Made by a program: the position numbers and the translations under genes
Part shown: positions 1-9,532 of the stretch, in pieces
Numbering within the stretch: the stretch's first letter is position 1
How the letters are laid out: every line of letters begins with the position of its first letter
Notes under the pieces: model-generated
Databases searched by the model: none
Told to the model about the DNA's origin: nothing
The model's input: the letters and a program-made list of their open reading frames with translations, nothing else
Source of the DNA: Thermococcus sp.
GTDB taxonomy: Archaea; Methanobacteriota_B; Thermococci; Thermococcales; Thermococcaceae
DNA length: 64,000 bases
Assembly (NCBI RefSeq): GCF_027023865.1
Contig: NZ_JALVUC010000014.1
Span: 32,778 to 96,777, forward strand
Direction of reading: 5' to 3'

Positions 1-2
1 AC

Positions 3-899
3 GAGTGGGCGCAGAGCAGGATCAAGCCGCCCCAGATCATGGGACACGAGGTGGCTGGAGAGGTCATAGAGGTCGGTCCCAACGTTGAAGACCTCCAGGT
101 TGGTGACTATATAAGCGCGGAGACACACATCGTCTGCGGTAAATGCTACACCTGCCGGCACAACCGTTACCACGTCTGCCAGAACACCAAGATATTCGGC
201 GTTGACATGGATGGCGTTTTCGCCGAGTACGCTATCGTTCCAGTCAGGAACGCCTGGAAGAACCCGAAGGGTATGAAGCCGGAGCATGCCGCCCTTCAAG
301 AACCCCTAGGAAACGCTGTTGATACCGTCTTGGCTGGCCCAATAGCGGGAAGGAGCACCCTCATCACAGGAGCAGGTCCGCTTGGACTCCTCGGGATAAC
401 CGTCGCGAAGGCGAGTGGTGCCTATCCCGTAATTGTGAGCGAACCGAGTGAGTACAGAAGAACGCTCGCCAAGAAGGTCGGTGCCGACTACGTCATCAAC
501 CCGTTTGAGGAAGACCCAGTTAAAGCAGTAATGGACATAACTGATGGCGCCGGCGTTGAGGTCTTCCTTGAGTTCAGTGGGGCACCGAAGGCCCTCGAGC
601 AGGGCTTAGCGGCGACTACCCCGGGAGGGAGGGTTTCCCTGCTCGGCCTTTACCCGAGGGATGTCACGCTCGACTTCAACAACCTTATAATCTTTAAGGC
701 CCTTGAAATTCACGGCATAACCGGCAGGCACCTCTGGGAGACATGGTACACCGTCTCGAGCCTTATCCAGAGCGGAAAGCTTAAGCTCGACGAGGTCATA
801 ACCCACAGATACAACGGCTTTGATAAATTTGAGGAAGCTTTTGAACTGATGCGCGCCGGCAAGACCGGAAAGGTCGTCTTCTTCCCGCACAAAAAGTGA
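3..899 (+). CDS. tdh: L-threonine 3-dehydrogenase, 5' end cut by window edge
   Basis: Oxidises L-threonine to 2-amino-3-ketobutyrate with NAD+, in threonine catabolism in the cytoplasm. The reading frame is open from the first complete codon at position 3 ([16 protein letters not shown]), so the true start lies upstream of the window. Visible are the GHE motif of zinc-dependent medium-chain dehydrogenases, the four-cysteine structural zinc lobe (VCGKCYTC...HVC), a nucleotide-binding GAGPLGLLG and the family end [15 protein letters not shown]. The match to Thermococcales threonine dehydrogenase is strong along the visible length. A T-rich run follows the stop (about 903-917) and could end transcription. 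Confidence 0.95.
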   Translation, partial: EWAQSRIKPPQIMGHEVAGEVIEVGPNVEDLQVGDYISAETHIVCGKCYTCRHNRYHVCQNTKIFGVDMDGVFAEYAIVPVRNAWKNPKGMKPEHAALQEPLGNAVDTVLAGPIAGRSTLITGAGPLGLLGITVAKASGAYPVIVSEPSEYRRTLAKKVGADYVINPFEEDPVKAVMDITDGAGVEVFLEFSGAPKALEQGLAATTPGGRVSLLGLYPRDVTLDFNNLIIFKALEIHGITGRHLWETWYTVSSLIQSGKLKLDEVITHRYNGFDKFEEAFELMRAGKTGKVVFFPHKK

Positions 900-962
900 G
901 GGATTTCTTTTTCTTTTCCAGTTCTGGCGAAGGCATTAAATATCAAAAACCCAACTCTTAAA

Positions 963-1165
963 ATGGGTGTGAAAATGGAAGGGGTTGAGTACATATACGA
1001 TGAACATGGGCGAATTAAGGGGGTCATAGTACCCCCTGAGCTGTGGGAGCGTTTGAAAGGCTGGCTTTTGAACCTTCCAAGTACAGGGGTATATACCGAA
1101 ACAAAAAGGGCCTCAAAGAGAGCCTGCGGGAGCTGAAGGAGGGATGGGAGGGGGATTTCTGGTAG
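963..1165 (+). pseudogene. vapB: VapB-type antitoxin, frameshifted
   Basis: The start region (MGVKMEGVEYIYDEHGRIKG; alternative ATG at 975) resembles small archaeal antitoxins that precede PIN-domain toxins. The frame runs through VIVPPELWERLKG and would then terminate at 1134 with an unrelated tail. From about 1064 a different frame gives a typical antitoxin C-terminus (AFEPSKYRGIYRN...WEGDFW, stop 1163-1165) that overlaps the toxin start by 22 nt. The frame break lies near 1056-1066, around a GGCTGGCT run. Removing one GGCT copy does not restore the frame, so the exact event is not clear. It is probably inactive. Family assignment rests on context and general resemblance. Confidence 0.7.
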
Positions 1166-1560
1166 ACACAAACATCCTCATCTACTACCTCGCCGATGCT
1201 CTACCCCGTGAGGAGTTACTGAGGAGTTACCGAAAATTGAGGAAATTCTTCGCGAGAGCTTCAACATCTCGATAATAACGAAAATAGAGTTCTTGGGCTG
1301 GAAAGGGCACACTCCGGAGGGATTCGAAAAGTCCAAGGAATTCATTAGCTTCGCCCATGTAATACCTCTAACCGATGAAATAGCAGACCTTGTCATCGAA
1401 TTAAGGAGAAGGAAGAAGATGAAACTTCCAGATGCAGTTATAGCCGCAACAGCCCTAAGATATGGTCTCACACTCATAACGAGGAACGTTGAGGACTTTT
1501 GAGGACTTCAAAAGTATCGATGGACTTGAGATTTACAACCCGTTCGGGAGGGTTGACTAG
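1144..1560 (+). pseudogene. vapC: VapC-type PIN-domain ribonuclease toxin, broken by two tandem duplications
   Basis: PIN-domain toxins are RNases held inactive by VapB. The start (MGGGFLVDTNILIYYLADA) has the first PIN aspartate, IIITKIEFLGW the conserved glutamate, and KLPDAVIAATA a later aspartate. Two perfect tandem repeats break the frame: an 11-bp unit at 1209-1219/1220-1230 and a 10-bp unit at 1489-1498/1499-1508. Dropping one copy of each gives one continuous protein of about 131 residues ending NVEDFKSIDGLEIYNPF, the usual end of this family. The intact middle reads from about 1225 to 1502 in another frame. As it stands the first frame stops after 43 residues, so the toxin should be inactive. 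Confidence 0.85.
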
Positions 1561-1647
1561 AAAAGGTAGCTCGCTCTTGTTCTTAGTCTTAAAACTTACC
1601 GCAATTCTCTTAAGTTCTCCCTCTCATTCACACCGGGAGGTGGCATC

Positions 1648-3150
1648 ATGGAGCTAAGCTACCAGGAGAAGCTCACGCTCATAAAGCTCGGCGAGGATAA
1701 AAAGCTCAAATTTGAAGAACTCGTTCGAAAGACCGGCCTCGACCAGGTCGCCGTCATGCGCTCTGTTCTTGGACTTCAGGCGAAGGGACTTGCAAAGCTC
1801 CACGAAAAGAGCGAGAAGGTTGCTGTTCTAACGGAAACCGGAAAAAATTACTCGGAGGTAGGTCTTCCTGAGTGGAGAGCTCTTGAGGTTCTTAAGGTGA
1901 AAGGAAAGGTTACACTCAACGACCTCTCCGGAGTTCTCAGCGAGGACGAGCTTAAGCCGATAGTCGGTCTCCTCAGAAAGGAGGGCTGGGTGAACGTCAG
2001 AAAGGAAAACGGTAAGCTTATCCTTGAGATAACTGAAAAGGGCCTCAAAGCAGAGGAGAGGCCGATAGACAGGGCTTTGAAACTCCTTGCAGAGAGGAAA
2101 ACCGTCCCGGTTGATGAGATTCAGAAGCTCGTTCCGGTTAGAGAACTTAAGAGGAGGAAGATAGCCGAGGAGGACACCGTAACCGAGAGGACGGTTGAGA
2201 TAACCCCCGCCGGTGAGAAGATCGTCGCTAAGGGCATTGAGCTGAAGGAGCAGGTATCCGTTCTAACCCCAGGACTCATAAAATCCGGTAAGTGGAAGGA
2301 AGTCGAGTTCAGGCGCTTCGATATTAAAGCCCCCGTGAAGAGGCTTTACCCCGGCAAAAAGCAGCCGTACAGGGCTTTCCTTGACAAGATAAGGAGAAGA
2401 CTAATCGAGATGGGCTTCATCGAGATGACATCGGAGAGCATGATTGAGACCCAGTTCTGGAACTTCGATGCACTATTCCAGCCCCAGAACCATCCCGCCC
2501 GCGAGTGGACTGACACCTACCAGCTCAAGTACCCGAAGAGCGGCTACCTACCTGAGGGGGGGCTCGTTGAGAGAGTTAAAGAAACACACGAGCGGGGCCT
2601 TGCCGGCTCGCGCGGCTGGGGCTACGTTTGGAGCCCTGAGAGAGCAATGCTCTTAATGCCCCGCGCCCATGGAACGGCCCTCGACGCGAGGCAGCTTTCC
2701 AGCGAGGTTGAAATTCCCGGGAAGTACTTCACGATTCAGCGCGTTTTCAGGCCCGACGTTTTAGACAGAACACACCTCATAGAGTTCAACCAGATAGACG
2801 GCTTCATCGTTGGGGAGGATTTAACCTTCAGACACCTCTTAGGAATCCTCAAGCGCTTTGCGGTGGAGATAGCTGGGGCGAAAAAAGTCAAGTTCCTGCC
2901 CGATTACTATCCGTTCACAGAGCCGAGCGTTCAGATGAGCGCCTACCACCCGGAGCTTGGCTGGGTTGAGTTCGGTGGGGCTGGAATATTCCGCGAGGAG
3001 ATGACCAAAGCTCTCGGAATCGATGCGCCGGTAATAGCGTGGGGAATAGGAATCGACAGACTAGCGATGTTCAAGCTCGGAATAGATGACATCCGCTACC
3101 TCTTCAGCTACGATTTGAGGTGGCTGAGGGAAGCGAGGCTGGTCTGGTGA
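1648..3150 (+). CDS. pheS: Phenylalanyl-tRNA synthetase alpha subunit
   Basis: Catalytic subunit of the (alpha-beta)2 enzyme that charges tRNA-Phe. At 500 residues it has the archaeal/eukaryal architecture: an N-terminal region of winged-helix-like segments (about 1-200), then a class II core. Visible are a motif 2 region ([14 protein letters not shown], about 370) and motif 3 ([10 protein letters not shown], near 475). The ATG at 1648 has a GGAGGTG ribosome-binding site 6 nt upstream. pheT follows after 9 nt, so the two subunits are co-transcribed. Confidence 0.97.
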   Translation: MELSYQEKLTLIKLGEDKKLKFEELVRKTGLDQVAVMRSVLGLQAKGLAKLHEKSEKVAVLTETGKNYSEVGLPEWRALEVLKVKGKVTLNDLSGVLSEDELKPIVGLLRKEGWVNVRKENGKLILEITEKGLKAEERPIDRALKLLAERKTVPVDEIQKLVPVRELKRRKIAEEDTVTERTVEITPAGEKIVAKGIELKEQVSVLTPGLIKSGKWKEVEFRRFDIKAPVKRLYPGKKQPYRAFLDKIRRRLIEMGFIEMTSESMIETQFWNFDALFQPQNHPAREWTDTYQLKYPKSGYLPEGGLVERVKETHERGLAGSRGWGYVWSPERAMLLMPRAHGTALDARQLSSEVEIPGKYFTIQRVFRPDVLDRTHLIEFNQIDGFIVGEDLTFRHLLGILKRFAVEIAGAKKVKFLPDYYPFTEPSVQMSAYHPELGWVEFGGAGIFREEMTKALGIDAPVIAWGIGIDRLAMFKLGIDDIRYLFSYDLRWLREARLVW

Positions 3151-3159
3151 GGTGATACC

Positions 3160-4878
3160 ATGCCAAAGTTCGACGTTTCAAAGTCCGACCTTGAGAGGCT
3201 CATCGGGAAGAGCTTCACCGTCGAGGAGTGGGAGGACCTCTTCTTATACGCCAAGTGCGAAATGGACGACTCCTGGGAGGAGAACGGTGAAATCTACTTC
3301 AAGGCAGACTCCAAGGATACCAACAGGCCCGACCTCTGGAGTGCCGAGGGGATAGCGAGGCAGATCAAGTGGGCACTCGGCATGGAGAGGGGCCTGCCGA
3401 AGTATGAAGTGGAGAAGAGTGATGTGATAGTTTACGTCGATGAAAAGCTGAAGAACATCCGTCCCTACGGTGTCTACGCAATCGTTGAAGGTCTCCACCT
3501 CGACGAGGAGGCCCTCAAGCAGATGATAAACCTCCAGGAGAAGGTTGCCCTAACCTTCGGTAGAAGGAGAAGGGAGGTGGCGATAGGCATCTTCGACTTC
3601 GACAAGGTGAAGTCCCCGATCTACTACCGTGCCGCCGAGAAAACCGAGAAGTTCATTCCGCTAGGCTTTAATGAGGAGCTAACGCTTAGGGAGATACTTG
3701 AGAAGCACGAGAAAGGGAAAGAATACGGGCATCTGATTAAGGACAAACCATACTACCCGCTCCTCATTGATTCCGAAGGAAAAGTTCTCTCGATGCCGCC
3801 TATCATCAACTCCGAGATAACCGGGAGGGTGACGACCGGGACGAGGAACGTCTTCGTGGATGTCACCGGCTGGGATCTGAGGAAGATTATGCTCGCCCTC
3901 AACGTCGTCGTTACCGCCCTGGCGGAGCGCGGCGGCAGGATAAAGAGCGTTAAAGTCGTTTATCCTGACTTCGAGGTTGAAGCGCCAGACCTGACACCAA
4001 AGAGCTTCGAGGTCGAGCTGGACTACATAAGAAAGCTGGCCGGCCTTGAGCTGAGCAACGAAGAGATCAAAGACCTCCTCGAGGAGATGATGTACGAAGT
4101 TAATCTTGGGGACGGTAAGGCAAAGCTCCTCTATCCGGCATTCCGCGACGACATAATGCACGCCCGCGACGTCCTTGAGGATGTTCTCATAGCTTACGGT
4201 TACAACGAGATTGAGCCGGAGGAGCCGGAGTTGGCGGTCCAGGGCAGGGGTGACAAGTTCGTCGAGTTCGAGGACGCGGTCAGGGAGCTGATGGTCGGCT
4301 ACGGCCTCCAGGAGGTCATGACCTTCAACCTCACCAACAGGGAGGCGCAGTACTCAAAGATGAACCTTCCCTGCGGAGAGGGGGAGTGCAGCGACTACTT
4401 CAACCACCCACCGGGGGAGCTGGTTGAGATAGAGAACCCGATAAGTCCCAAGTGGTCCGCCCTTAGGGCCTGGCTCATACCGAGCCTGCTTGACTTCCTG
4501 AGCCAGAACACCCACGAGGAGTACCCCCAGAGGCTCTTCGAGGTCGGAAAGGCGACGCTGATCGACGAGAGCAGGGAGACGAAGACGGTAAGCGAGAGCA
4601 AGCTGGCGGTAGCCCTGGCCCACCCGCGCGTGACATTCACCGAGGCAAAGGAGATACTAGATTCAGTCATACACCACCTGGGCTTCTCCTACAGGCTGGA
4701 AGAGGTCGAGCACCCGAGTTTCACCCCGGGAAGGGCCGGGAAAATAGTGGTTGATGGGAAGGCAATAGGTCTCATAGGGGAAATCCACCCGGCCGTGCTT
4801 GAGAACTGGGGCCTTGAGATGCCCGTTGCTGTCTTTGAGCTTTTCCTGGCTCCCTTCTACAGCGAGCCGTATCTCTGA
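3160..4878 (+). CDS. pheT: Phenylalanyl-tRNA synthetase beta subunit
   Basis: Structural and tRNA-interacting partner of PheS. The 572-residue length is that of the archaeal/eukaryal form, which lacks extra N-terminal modules of the bacterial subunit. It contains a B3/B4-type region (TNRPDLWSAEGIARQIKWA near 50), a B5-like segment, and a catalytic-like C-terminal core (EIENPISPKWSALRAW near 430; EVGKATLIDE). The start ATG is preceded by GAGGTGATACC and lies 9 nt after the pheS stop. Its last 22 nt are overlapped by a possible small gene on the other strand. Confidence 0.97.
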   Translation: MPKFDVSKSDLERLIGKSFTVEEWEDLFLYAKCEMDDSWEENGEIYFKADSKDTNRPDLWSAEGIARQIKWALGMERGLPKYEVEKSDVIVYVDEKLKNIRPYGVYAIVEGLHLDEEALKQMINLQEKVALTFGRRRREVAIGIFDFDKVKSPIYYRAAEKTEKFIPLGFNEELTLREILEKHEKGKEYGHLIKDKPYYPLLIDSEGKVLSMPPIINSEITGRVTTGTRNVFVDVTGWDLRKIMLALNVVVTALAERGGRIKSVKVVYPDFEVEAPDLTPKSFEVELDYIRKLAGLELSNEEIKDLLEEMMYEVNLGDGKAKLLYPAFRDDIMHARDVLEDVLIAYGYNEIEPEEPELAVQGRGDKFVEFEDAVRELMVGYGLQEVMTFNLTNREAQYSKMNLPCGEGECSDYFNHPPGELVEIENPISPKWSALRAWLIPSLLDFLSQNTHEEYPQRLFEVGKATLIDESRETKTVSESKLAVALAHPRVTFTEAKEILDSVIHHLGFSYRLEEVEHPSFTPGRAGKIVVDGKAIGLIGEIHPAVLENWGLEMPVAVFELFLAPFYSEPYL

Positions 4879-4970
4879 GTCGCTCCCTTTTCTCTCTTCT
4901 CCATCAGGACGAGCATTATCTCAAAGTTCGTCACGTTTGAGATCACCTCTTCATCAAACACTCCCTCCAT
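4857..4970 (-). CDS. Possible 37-residue small protein, unknown function
   Basis: Begins at an ATG (complement of 4968-4970) with a strong GGGGGTGA ribosome-binding site 4 nt upstream; that site is the main reason to think it is real. The protein (MEGVFDEEVISNVTNFEIML, then a basic tail ending TQRYGSL) is acidic at the N-terminus with no recognised domain or signal peptide. It overlaps the pheT 3' end by 22 nt in antisense. It lies in the otherwise empty interval between pheT and truA. It may be a lineage-specific small gene or chance. Confidence 0.4.
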   Translation of the reverse strand: MEGVFDEEVISNVTNFEIMLVLMEKREKGATQRYGSL

Positions 4971-5086
4971 GTTATCACCCCCAACGAAAGCTCTCTTCAG
5001 CTGTTTATCAGCTTTGCCCCTTCCTTTTGGGATTTTGTCCAAAGATAAACTTGCTCTTTGTAAAAAAATTCGTCCATCCGTCGGGG

Positions 5087-5101
5087 AAAAGCACTTATAC
5101 C
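5087..5101 (+). promoter_or_regulatory. TATA-type promoter of truA, probably leaderless
   Basis: The stretch AAAAGCACTTATACC has a TATA core centred near 5095, about 25 nt before the truA ATG at 5121. That is the normal distance from an archaeal TATA box to the transcription start. The 20 nt before the ATG contain no GGAGG-like site, so the transcript probably starts at or just before the start codon. Confidence 0.5.
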
Positions 5102-5120
5102 CCGTCGAGAACCATCGGCC

Positions 5121-5924
5121 ATGAAGCTCGCTCTAAGAGTAGCCTACGATGGAACCGCATTCTACGGCTTCCAGAGACAGCCTGACGTAAGGACTGTTGA
5201 GGGTGAACTGCTGGAGGTTCTCACCAAGCTGGGTATCATCGAAGACGCGGAAAGTTCGGGCTTTAAAGGTGCCTCACGGACAGACAAAGGCGTTTCGGCC
5301 CTCTTCAACGTCGTCTCTTTCATCCCCAGAGAGAGGCCCGGCCTTGCCCGCCCCGAAGTTCTCAACCATCACCTGCGTGACATATGGGTTCTCGGGGTTG
5401 CAAAGGTTCCGGATGATTTTCACCCGCGCTTCTGGGCAAAGTCGAAGATCTACCGGTACTACCTCGTGGACGAGGGCTTTGACAGCGGGAGGATGGAGGA
5501 ATGCGCACGGCTCTTCGTGGGGGAGCACAACTTCTCGGCCTTTGCGAGGCTCGAACCAGAGAAGAACCCCGTCAGAAGGGTAAAGCGGTTTGAGATTGAG
5601 GAAAGACGGGGTTATTACATTATCGAAATCGAGGGGAAGGGCTTCCTCTGGGAGATGGCGCGCAGAATGGTGAACGCGATGAGGTTCTGCGGGCTCGGCC
5701 TTATGGAATCCACTGAAATCGAGGGAATGCTCAAGGGGCAATACACTAAAAAAGTCCCGCCAGCTCCACCGGAGGGCCTTGTACTGTGGCGCATTGATTA
5801 TCCAGAGGTGTCCTTCAAAACCGACGAGAGAGGCCTTCAGAAAGCCAAACGTGATATCTTTGGGAGCTACTCAAGAGCGCTTACGAGGGCGGCCCTTTTT
5901 GGGGACGTTCTCCTCGAGCTTTAA
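5121..5924 (+). CDS. truA: tRNA pseudouridine synthase A
   Basis: Isomerises uridines in the tRNA anticodon arm (positions 38-40 in the bacterial enzyme). The protein has the family start (VAYDGTAFYGFQRQ), the catalytic aspartate in ASRTDKGVSA (D55), a central RFWAKSKIYRYYL, and GKGFLWEMARRMV near 175. Its 267 residues are normal for the family. The last 54 nt overlap the 3' end of the convergent helicase gene. Confidence 0.95.
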   Translation: MKLALRVAYDGTAFYGFQRQPDVRTVEGELLEVLTKLGIIEDAESSGFKGASRTDKGVSALFNVVSFIPRERPGLARPEVLNHHLRDIWVLGVAKVPDDFHPRFWAKSKIYRYYLVDEGFDSGRMEECARLFVGEHNFSAFARLEPEKNPVRRVKRFEIEERRGYYIIEIEGKGFLWEMARRMVNAMRFCGLGLMESTEIEGMLKGQYTKKVPPAPPEGLVLWRIDYPEVSFKTDERGLQKAKRDIFGSYSRALTRAALFGDVLLEL

Positions 5925-7271
5925 TTGCATTTCCCTGTCATAGTATTTTCCGTAGTACTGCTTGAGCGCCTTCTGTCGCTCGATGAAGTGGGTGAAGAGA
6001 AGGGGATCGTCGTCCTGGACGTCAACTATAACCGCCTTCATACCCCTTTTTGGTCTCAAAGCACGGCCTATGGTCTGTATCGTCATTATATCGCTCTTGC
6101 CGCCGCCCGCGAGGATTATCGCCGAAATCTCGGGTATGTCAACACCTTCCTTAAGGAGTGTAGAGATTAGAACCGGTATCTCACCGTTTTTGAAGGCCTC
6201 CAGTATCTCCCATCTGTCTAAACTCTGGGAGCTGAGAAACTCGGCCTTTATCCCCTTTTCTTCGAGCATCTTCTTCAGAATTTTGCCGTGCTCTATGCGT
6301 TTGACATCGATTAGGACGCGGTGGCCCTTTCCCGCGAGTTCAACTGCTTTCTCAACCACGACCTTGTTTCTCTCCTCGTTGTTCATCACGAGATCCTCGT
6401 AAAGCTCTTTGTATCGCTCGCTGAAGGAGAGCATCATGGACTCGTATGTTATAACCTCGAAGCGCGGCTTCGCGAGGAATTTCTCCCTAATCAGATCCTC
6501 AGCTTTAACCTCAAATATCGTCGGGCCAACGACTGCCTCAATCTTTATCTCCTCTCCACGAACCCTTCTCCACGGTGTGGCGGAGAGACCAAAGCGATAG
6601 ACCTGTGGGAGGGAAAGACCGAGCTGATAAAACTTATCTGCGGCAGAAGTCCTGTGGCACTCGTCAAACATCAGAACCGCGTAATCGTTCTGGAGCTTGT
6701 CAGCACCCCTTGAGAGAAGCGTCTGTATCATTGCCACCGTTACTTCTCCTTCATCCCAGCGGTTGTCTCCTACTATACCAGGCTCAACACCGAGGACATC
6801 GCGAACCTTGTCCGCCCATTGGTAGAGGAGTTCCTTGGTGTGGACGACGATGAGCGTCGAGAGGCCTATCTCGTGGATTATCCTCAGTCCAACAACCGTC
6901 TTGCCACTGCCAACGGGGAGCGCAAGGACACCCATCTTTTCTTTCAATGCCTTCTTAACCGCGCGCTCCTGGTACCTGCGCATAACGTAACCTTCGTTCC
7001 ACTTGGAGTTAAGTCCTACCCCTCTAACCTGGCGTTTGTCCTTCACGCGGACGCGGTAGCCCTTACCCTTGAGGAACTTCTTAACCCTCGGGAGAAGCCC
7101 GACCGGGAAGGTCTTCTCGTAGGGGTCGTAAAGGCTCTCGGGTTTGTCCCACTTCCCGAAGTCCCGGCGGTAGCTCAGCAGTTCGTATATCTTGAAATAA
7201 AGCTGGGGATCGGCTTTCTCAATCCTCACCAGTGCCGAACCGTCTGGAATCCTAAGGACAACCATGGGCAT
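5871..7271 (-). CDS. XPB/Rad25-like superfamily 2 DNA helicase
   Basis: ATP-dependent DNA translocase of the archaeal XPB type, implicated in repair or transcription-linked unwinding. Helicase motifs appear in order: Q-like RRYQERAVKKAL, motif I LPVGSGKT (near 120), motif II FDECH, motif III LSATPWRR, and motif VI QTIGRALRPKRG. The N-terminal about 90 residues resemble the damage-recognition region of archaeal XPB. The ATG at 7271 is chosen because a TATA box at about 7300 would put the transcript start at or next to it; TTG 7277 and ATG 7265 are alternatives without a better ribosome-binding site. No bax1 nuclease gene is adjacent, unlike in many archaea. Confidence 0.88.
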   Translation of the reverse strand: MPMVVLRIPDGSALVRIEKADPQLYFKIYELLSYRRDFGKWDKPESLYDPYEKTFPVGLLPRVKKFLKGKGYRVRVKDKRQVRGVGLNSKWNEGYVMRRYQERAVKKALKEKMGVLALPVGSGKTVVGLRIIHEIGLSTLIVVHTKELLYQWADKVRDVLGVEPGIVGDNRWDEGEVTVAMIQTLLSRGADKLQNDYAVLMFDECHRTSAADKFYQLGLSLPQVYRFGLSATPWRRVRGEEIKIEAVVGPTIFEVKAEDLIREKFLAKPRFEVITYESMMLSFSERYKELYEDLVMNNEERNKVVVEKAVELAGKGHRVLIDVKRIEHGKILKKMLEEKGIKAEFLSSQSLDRWEILEAFKNGEIPVLISTLLKEGVDIPEISAIILAGGGKSDIMTIQTIGRALRPKRGMKAVIVDVQDDDPLLFTHFIERQKALKQYYGKYYDREMQLKLEENVPKKGRPRKRS

Positions 7272-7298
7272 GGCCAATCGCTGGGGGTTTGGAAAAAG

Positions 7299-7308
7299 GC
7301 TTTATAGG
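7299..7308. promoter_or_regulatory. Shared TATA element between divergent helicase and UbiD genes
   Basis: The 58-67-nt gap between the two divergent starts contains a single obvious TATA-like core (GCTTTATAGG; CCTATAAAGC on the other strand). It lies about 28 nt before the helicase ATG and about 35 nt before the UbiD start, so one element may serve both directions. Confidence 0.4.
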
Positions 7309-7338
7309 CCTTTTGGAACATCAACTTAAGGTGATATG

Positions 7339-8604
7339 ATGCTGAGGGAGATACTGGAGCGCTTTGACGACACCGTTGTGATTGAAAAGCCGGTGAGTAA
7401 GGAGCTTGAGGTCACCCGTTACCTCCTCAGATACCATGACAGGCCCGTCCTATTCGAGGACGTGGATGGCTGGAGCGTTGCCGGCAACATCTGGAGCACC
7501 CGTGAGAGAATAGCGGGCTACCTCAACCTCTCCGTTATGGAGTTGATGCCCTTCATAGCCGACACTATGGGGAACCCCTCTCCATGCAAAACGGTTGGTG
7601 ATGCCCCGTTCCTCCAGAACTCGACGGAGGATTTCTCCCTTTTGGAGCTTCCGGTTCCCAAGTACTATCCTAGGGACGGCGGCCAGTACTTCACCTCGGC
7701 GATGGTCGTAGCGAAGGACGAGAACGGCTTCGTTAACGCCTCCTTCCATAGGATAATGGTGCGTGACGAGAAGGCTGCCTCAATAAGGCTCGTCCCGAGG
7801 CACCTCTACTCAATGTGGAAGGACAAAGCCGAGCACGGGGAAGAGCTTGACGTTAGGATCATCGTCGGAAACCCCGTTCATCTACTCTTAGCTGGAGCGA
7901 CGAGCACCGTCTACGGGATCAGCGAGCTTGAAATAGCCAGCAGGATGAGTGAGAGGGCCTTTGGAAGGCCCCTTGAGGTGGTAGACCTCCATGGTATCCC
8001 TGTCCCGGTTCAGACAGAGTTCGTCTTCGAGGCTGGGCTAATGCCGGAGCTAGTTGACGAGGGGCCGTTCGTGGATATAACCGGCACCTACGACTACGTG
8101 AGAAAGCAGCCGCTGGTCGTCTTTGAGAGGATGTACCACGTCGATGAACCGGTTTTCCATGCCCTTCTTCCCGGCGGCTACGAGCACTTCATGCTAATGG
8201 GCCTTCCGAAAGAGCCGCAGATATACGCGAGCGTGAAGCGTGTCGTGCCAAAGGTCCACGGCGTTCGCTTAACGGAAGGCGGGGCGATGTGGCTTCACGC
8301 CGTAGTTTCAATAACCAAACAGCACGAGGGAGATGGTAAAAACGCGATTTTGGCGGCCTTCGCCGGCCATCCAAGCCTCAAGCACGTCGTTGTTGTTGAC
8401 GAGGACATCAACATCTACGACGACCGTGATGTGGAGTGGGCAATAGCCACGCGCTTTCAGGCTGATAAGGACTTAGTGGTGGTTCCGAACGCGAGGGGAA
8501 GCTCCCTCGACCCCTCTGCAACCAAGAGCTTAACCGCCAAGTGGGGCATCGACGCGACCAAACCGCTCGACAGAAGGGAGGAGTTTGAGAGGGCCGAGGT
8601 TTAG
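7339..8604 (+). CDS. UbiD-family decarboxylase
   Basis: UbiD enzymes use prenylated FMN to (de)carboxylate unsaturated acids. The 421-residue protein shows family features: [37 protein letters not shown], and a C-terminal region with [15 protein letters not shown] and GSSLDPSA. A UbiD homologue serves as phosphomevalonate-derived (anhydromevalonate phosphate) decarboxylase in the archaeal mevalonate pathway, and this gene is a candidate for that role. That is inference, as no other mevalonate gene is adjacent. ATG 7339 is chosen over ATG 7336 because the AGGTGAT site then has 4 nt spacing. The 3' end overlaps the ABC ATPase gene by 4 nt. Confidence 0.85.
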   Translation: MLREILERFDDTVVIEKPVSKELEVTRYLLRYHDRPVLFEDVDGWSVAGNIWSTRERIAGYLNLSVMELMPFIADTMGNPSPCKTVGDAPFLQNSTEDFSLLELPVPKYYPRDGGQYFTSAMVVAKDENGFVNASFHRIMVRDEKAASIRLVPRHLYSMWKDKAEHGEELDVRIIVGNPVHLLLAGATSTVYGISELEIASRMSERAFGRPLEVVDLHGIPVPVQTEFVFEAGLMPELVDEGPFVDITGTYDYVRKQPLVVFERMYHVDEPVFHALLPGGYEHFMLMGLPKEPQIYASVKRVVPKVHGVRLTEGGAMWLHAVVSITKQHEGDGKNAILAAFAGHPSLKHVVVVDEDINIYDDRDVEWAIATRFQADKDLVVVPNARGSSLDPSATKSLTAKWGIDATKPLDRREEFERAEV

Positions 8605-9527
8605 CCCTCCTCCTTCACTAAGCTCAAGAAGACCTCCTCAAGGCTAGGTACGCGAACCATGAGCTGGAGTATCTTAGCCCCCTGCCTCCAAACGAGGTCG
8701 TTCACGTCTTCCCTTATGTCGCTGGGCGCTTTTATCCCGTACTTCGTCGGCGAAACCCGTTCGACCTCCCAGTCAACGCCCTCAAAGCTCACCGGCTTCG
8801 TCGTCTCAAGGAGTATGAGATAGCCGGCTTTCCTCAGGAAGTTCTCTCTGATGTCGTTTATGTTCCCTTCGACGCGGAGTTTGCCCCTAACGATGACGCC
8901 GACCGTGTCACAGACTTCTTCGACATGGGCCAAGATATGACTTGAGAAGAAGACCGTCTTTCCGGCCTTTCTCTGCTCTTTTATGATCTCCTTGAATTCA
9001 GCGATGCCCTTGGGATCCAAACCACTCATCGGCTCGTCCAGAATGAGGAGTTCTGGGTCATTTATCAAAGCTTGAGCGAGCAGGAGCCTCTGCCTCATGC
9101 CCTTCGAAAACTTGCCTGCCTTCTTGTCCTTCACCTCCCAGAGGTTCACGGTCTCTAGGAGTTCCCTTATCCTCTCCTTCCTCTCCGTCCGTGGAATATC
9201 AAAGGAGTCCGCCAAGATCTCGAGGGTCTGGTACGGCGTCAGGAAGTCCCAGAGGGTTGCGTGCTCCGGCATGTAGCCAATTCTGGATTTCGCCTCTAGG
9301 AGCGCCCCCTTGTTGAACTTGCCGTTATGGAAGACCTCCCTTCCGAGGAGACTTATCCTCCCGGAGTTGGGATATACCAATCCAAGGGTGCTCAATAGGG
9401 TCGTGCTTTTCCCAGCCCCGTTTGGTCCGAGGAAGCCGTAGATCTGCCCCTCCTTCACCTCGAGGCTCAACCCGTCGAGGGCGCGGACGTCACCGTAGAC
9501 CTTGACCAAATCTTCTACCACGAGCAT
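8601..9527 (-). CDS. ABC transporter ATP-binding protein (ABC-2 type)
   Basis: Energises export through the adjoining permease. Visible are Walker [10 protein letters not shown], the Q-loop region [10 protein letters not shown], signature [12 protein letters not shown], Walker B LLILDEP, and switch [10 protein letters not shown], followed by a C-terminal domain of about 80 residues as in drug or sodium exporters. The ATG at 9527 has GAGGTG 6 nt upstream; GTG 9536 and ATG 9533 are further upstream inside or beside that site. It is the second gene of a two-gene operon. The substrate cannot be told from the sequence. Confidence 0.93.
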   Translation of the reverse strand: MLVVEDLVKVYGDVRALDGLSLEVKEGQIYGFLGPNGAGKSTTLLSTLGLVYPNSGRISLLGREVFHNGKFNKGALLEAKSRIGYMPEHATLWDFLTPYQTLEILADSFDIPRTERKERIRELLETVNLWEVKDKKAGKFSKGMRQRLLLAQALINDPELLILDEPMSGLDPKGIAEFKEIIKEQRKAGKTVFFSSHILAHVEEVCDTVGVIVRGKLRVEGNINDIRENFLRKAGYLILLETTKPVSFEGVDWEVERVSPTKYGIKAPSDIREDVNDLVWRQGAKILQLMVRVPSLEEVFLSLVKEEG

Positions 9528-9532
9528 CGCCA

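Noticed and set aside
710..1171. Long minus-strand frame over the tdh end and vapB
   Set aside because: Antisense to tdh and vapB codons, with no ribosome-binding site; a shadow frame.
3679..4161. 160-codon minus-strand frame inside pheT
   Set aside because: Antisense to a well-conserved synthetase, no start signals.
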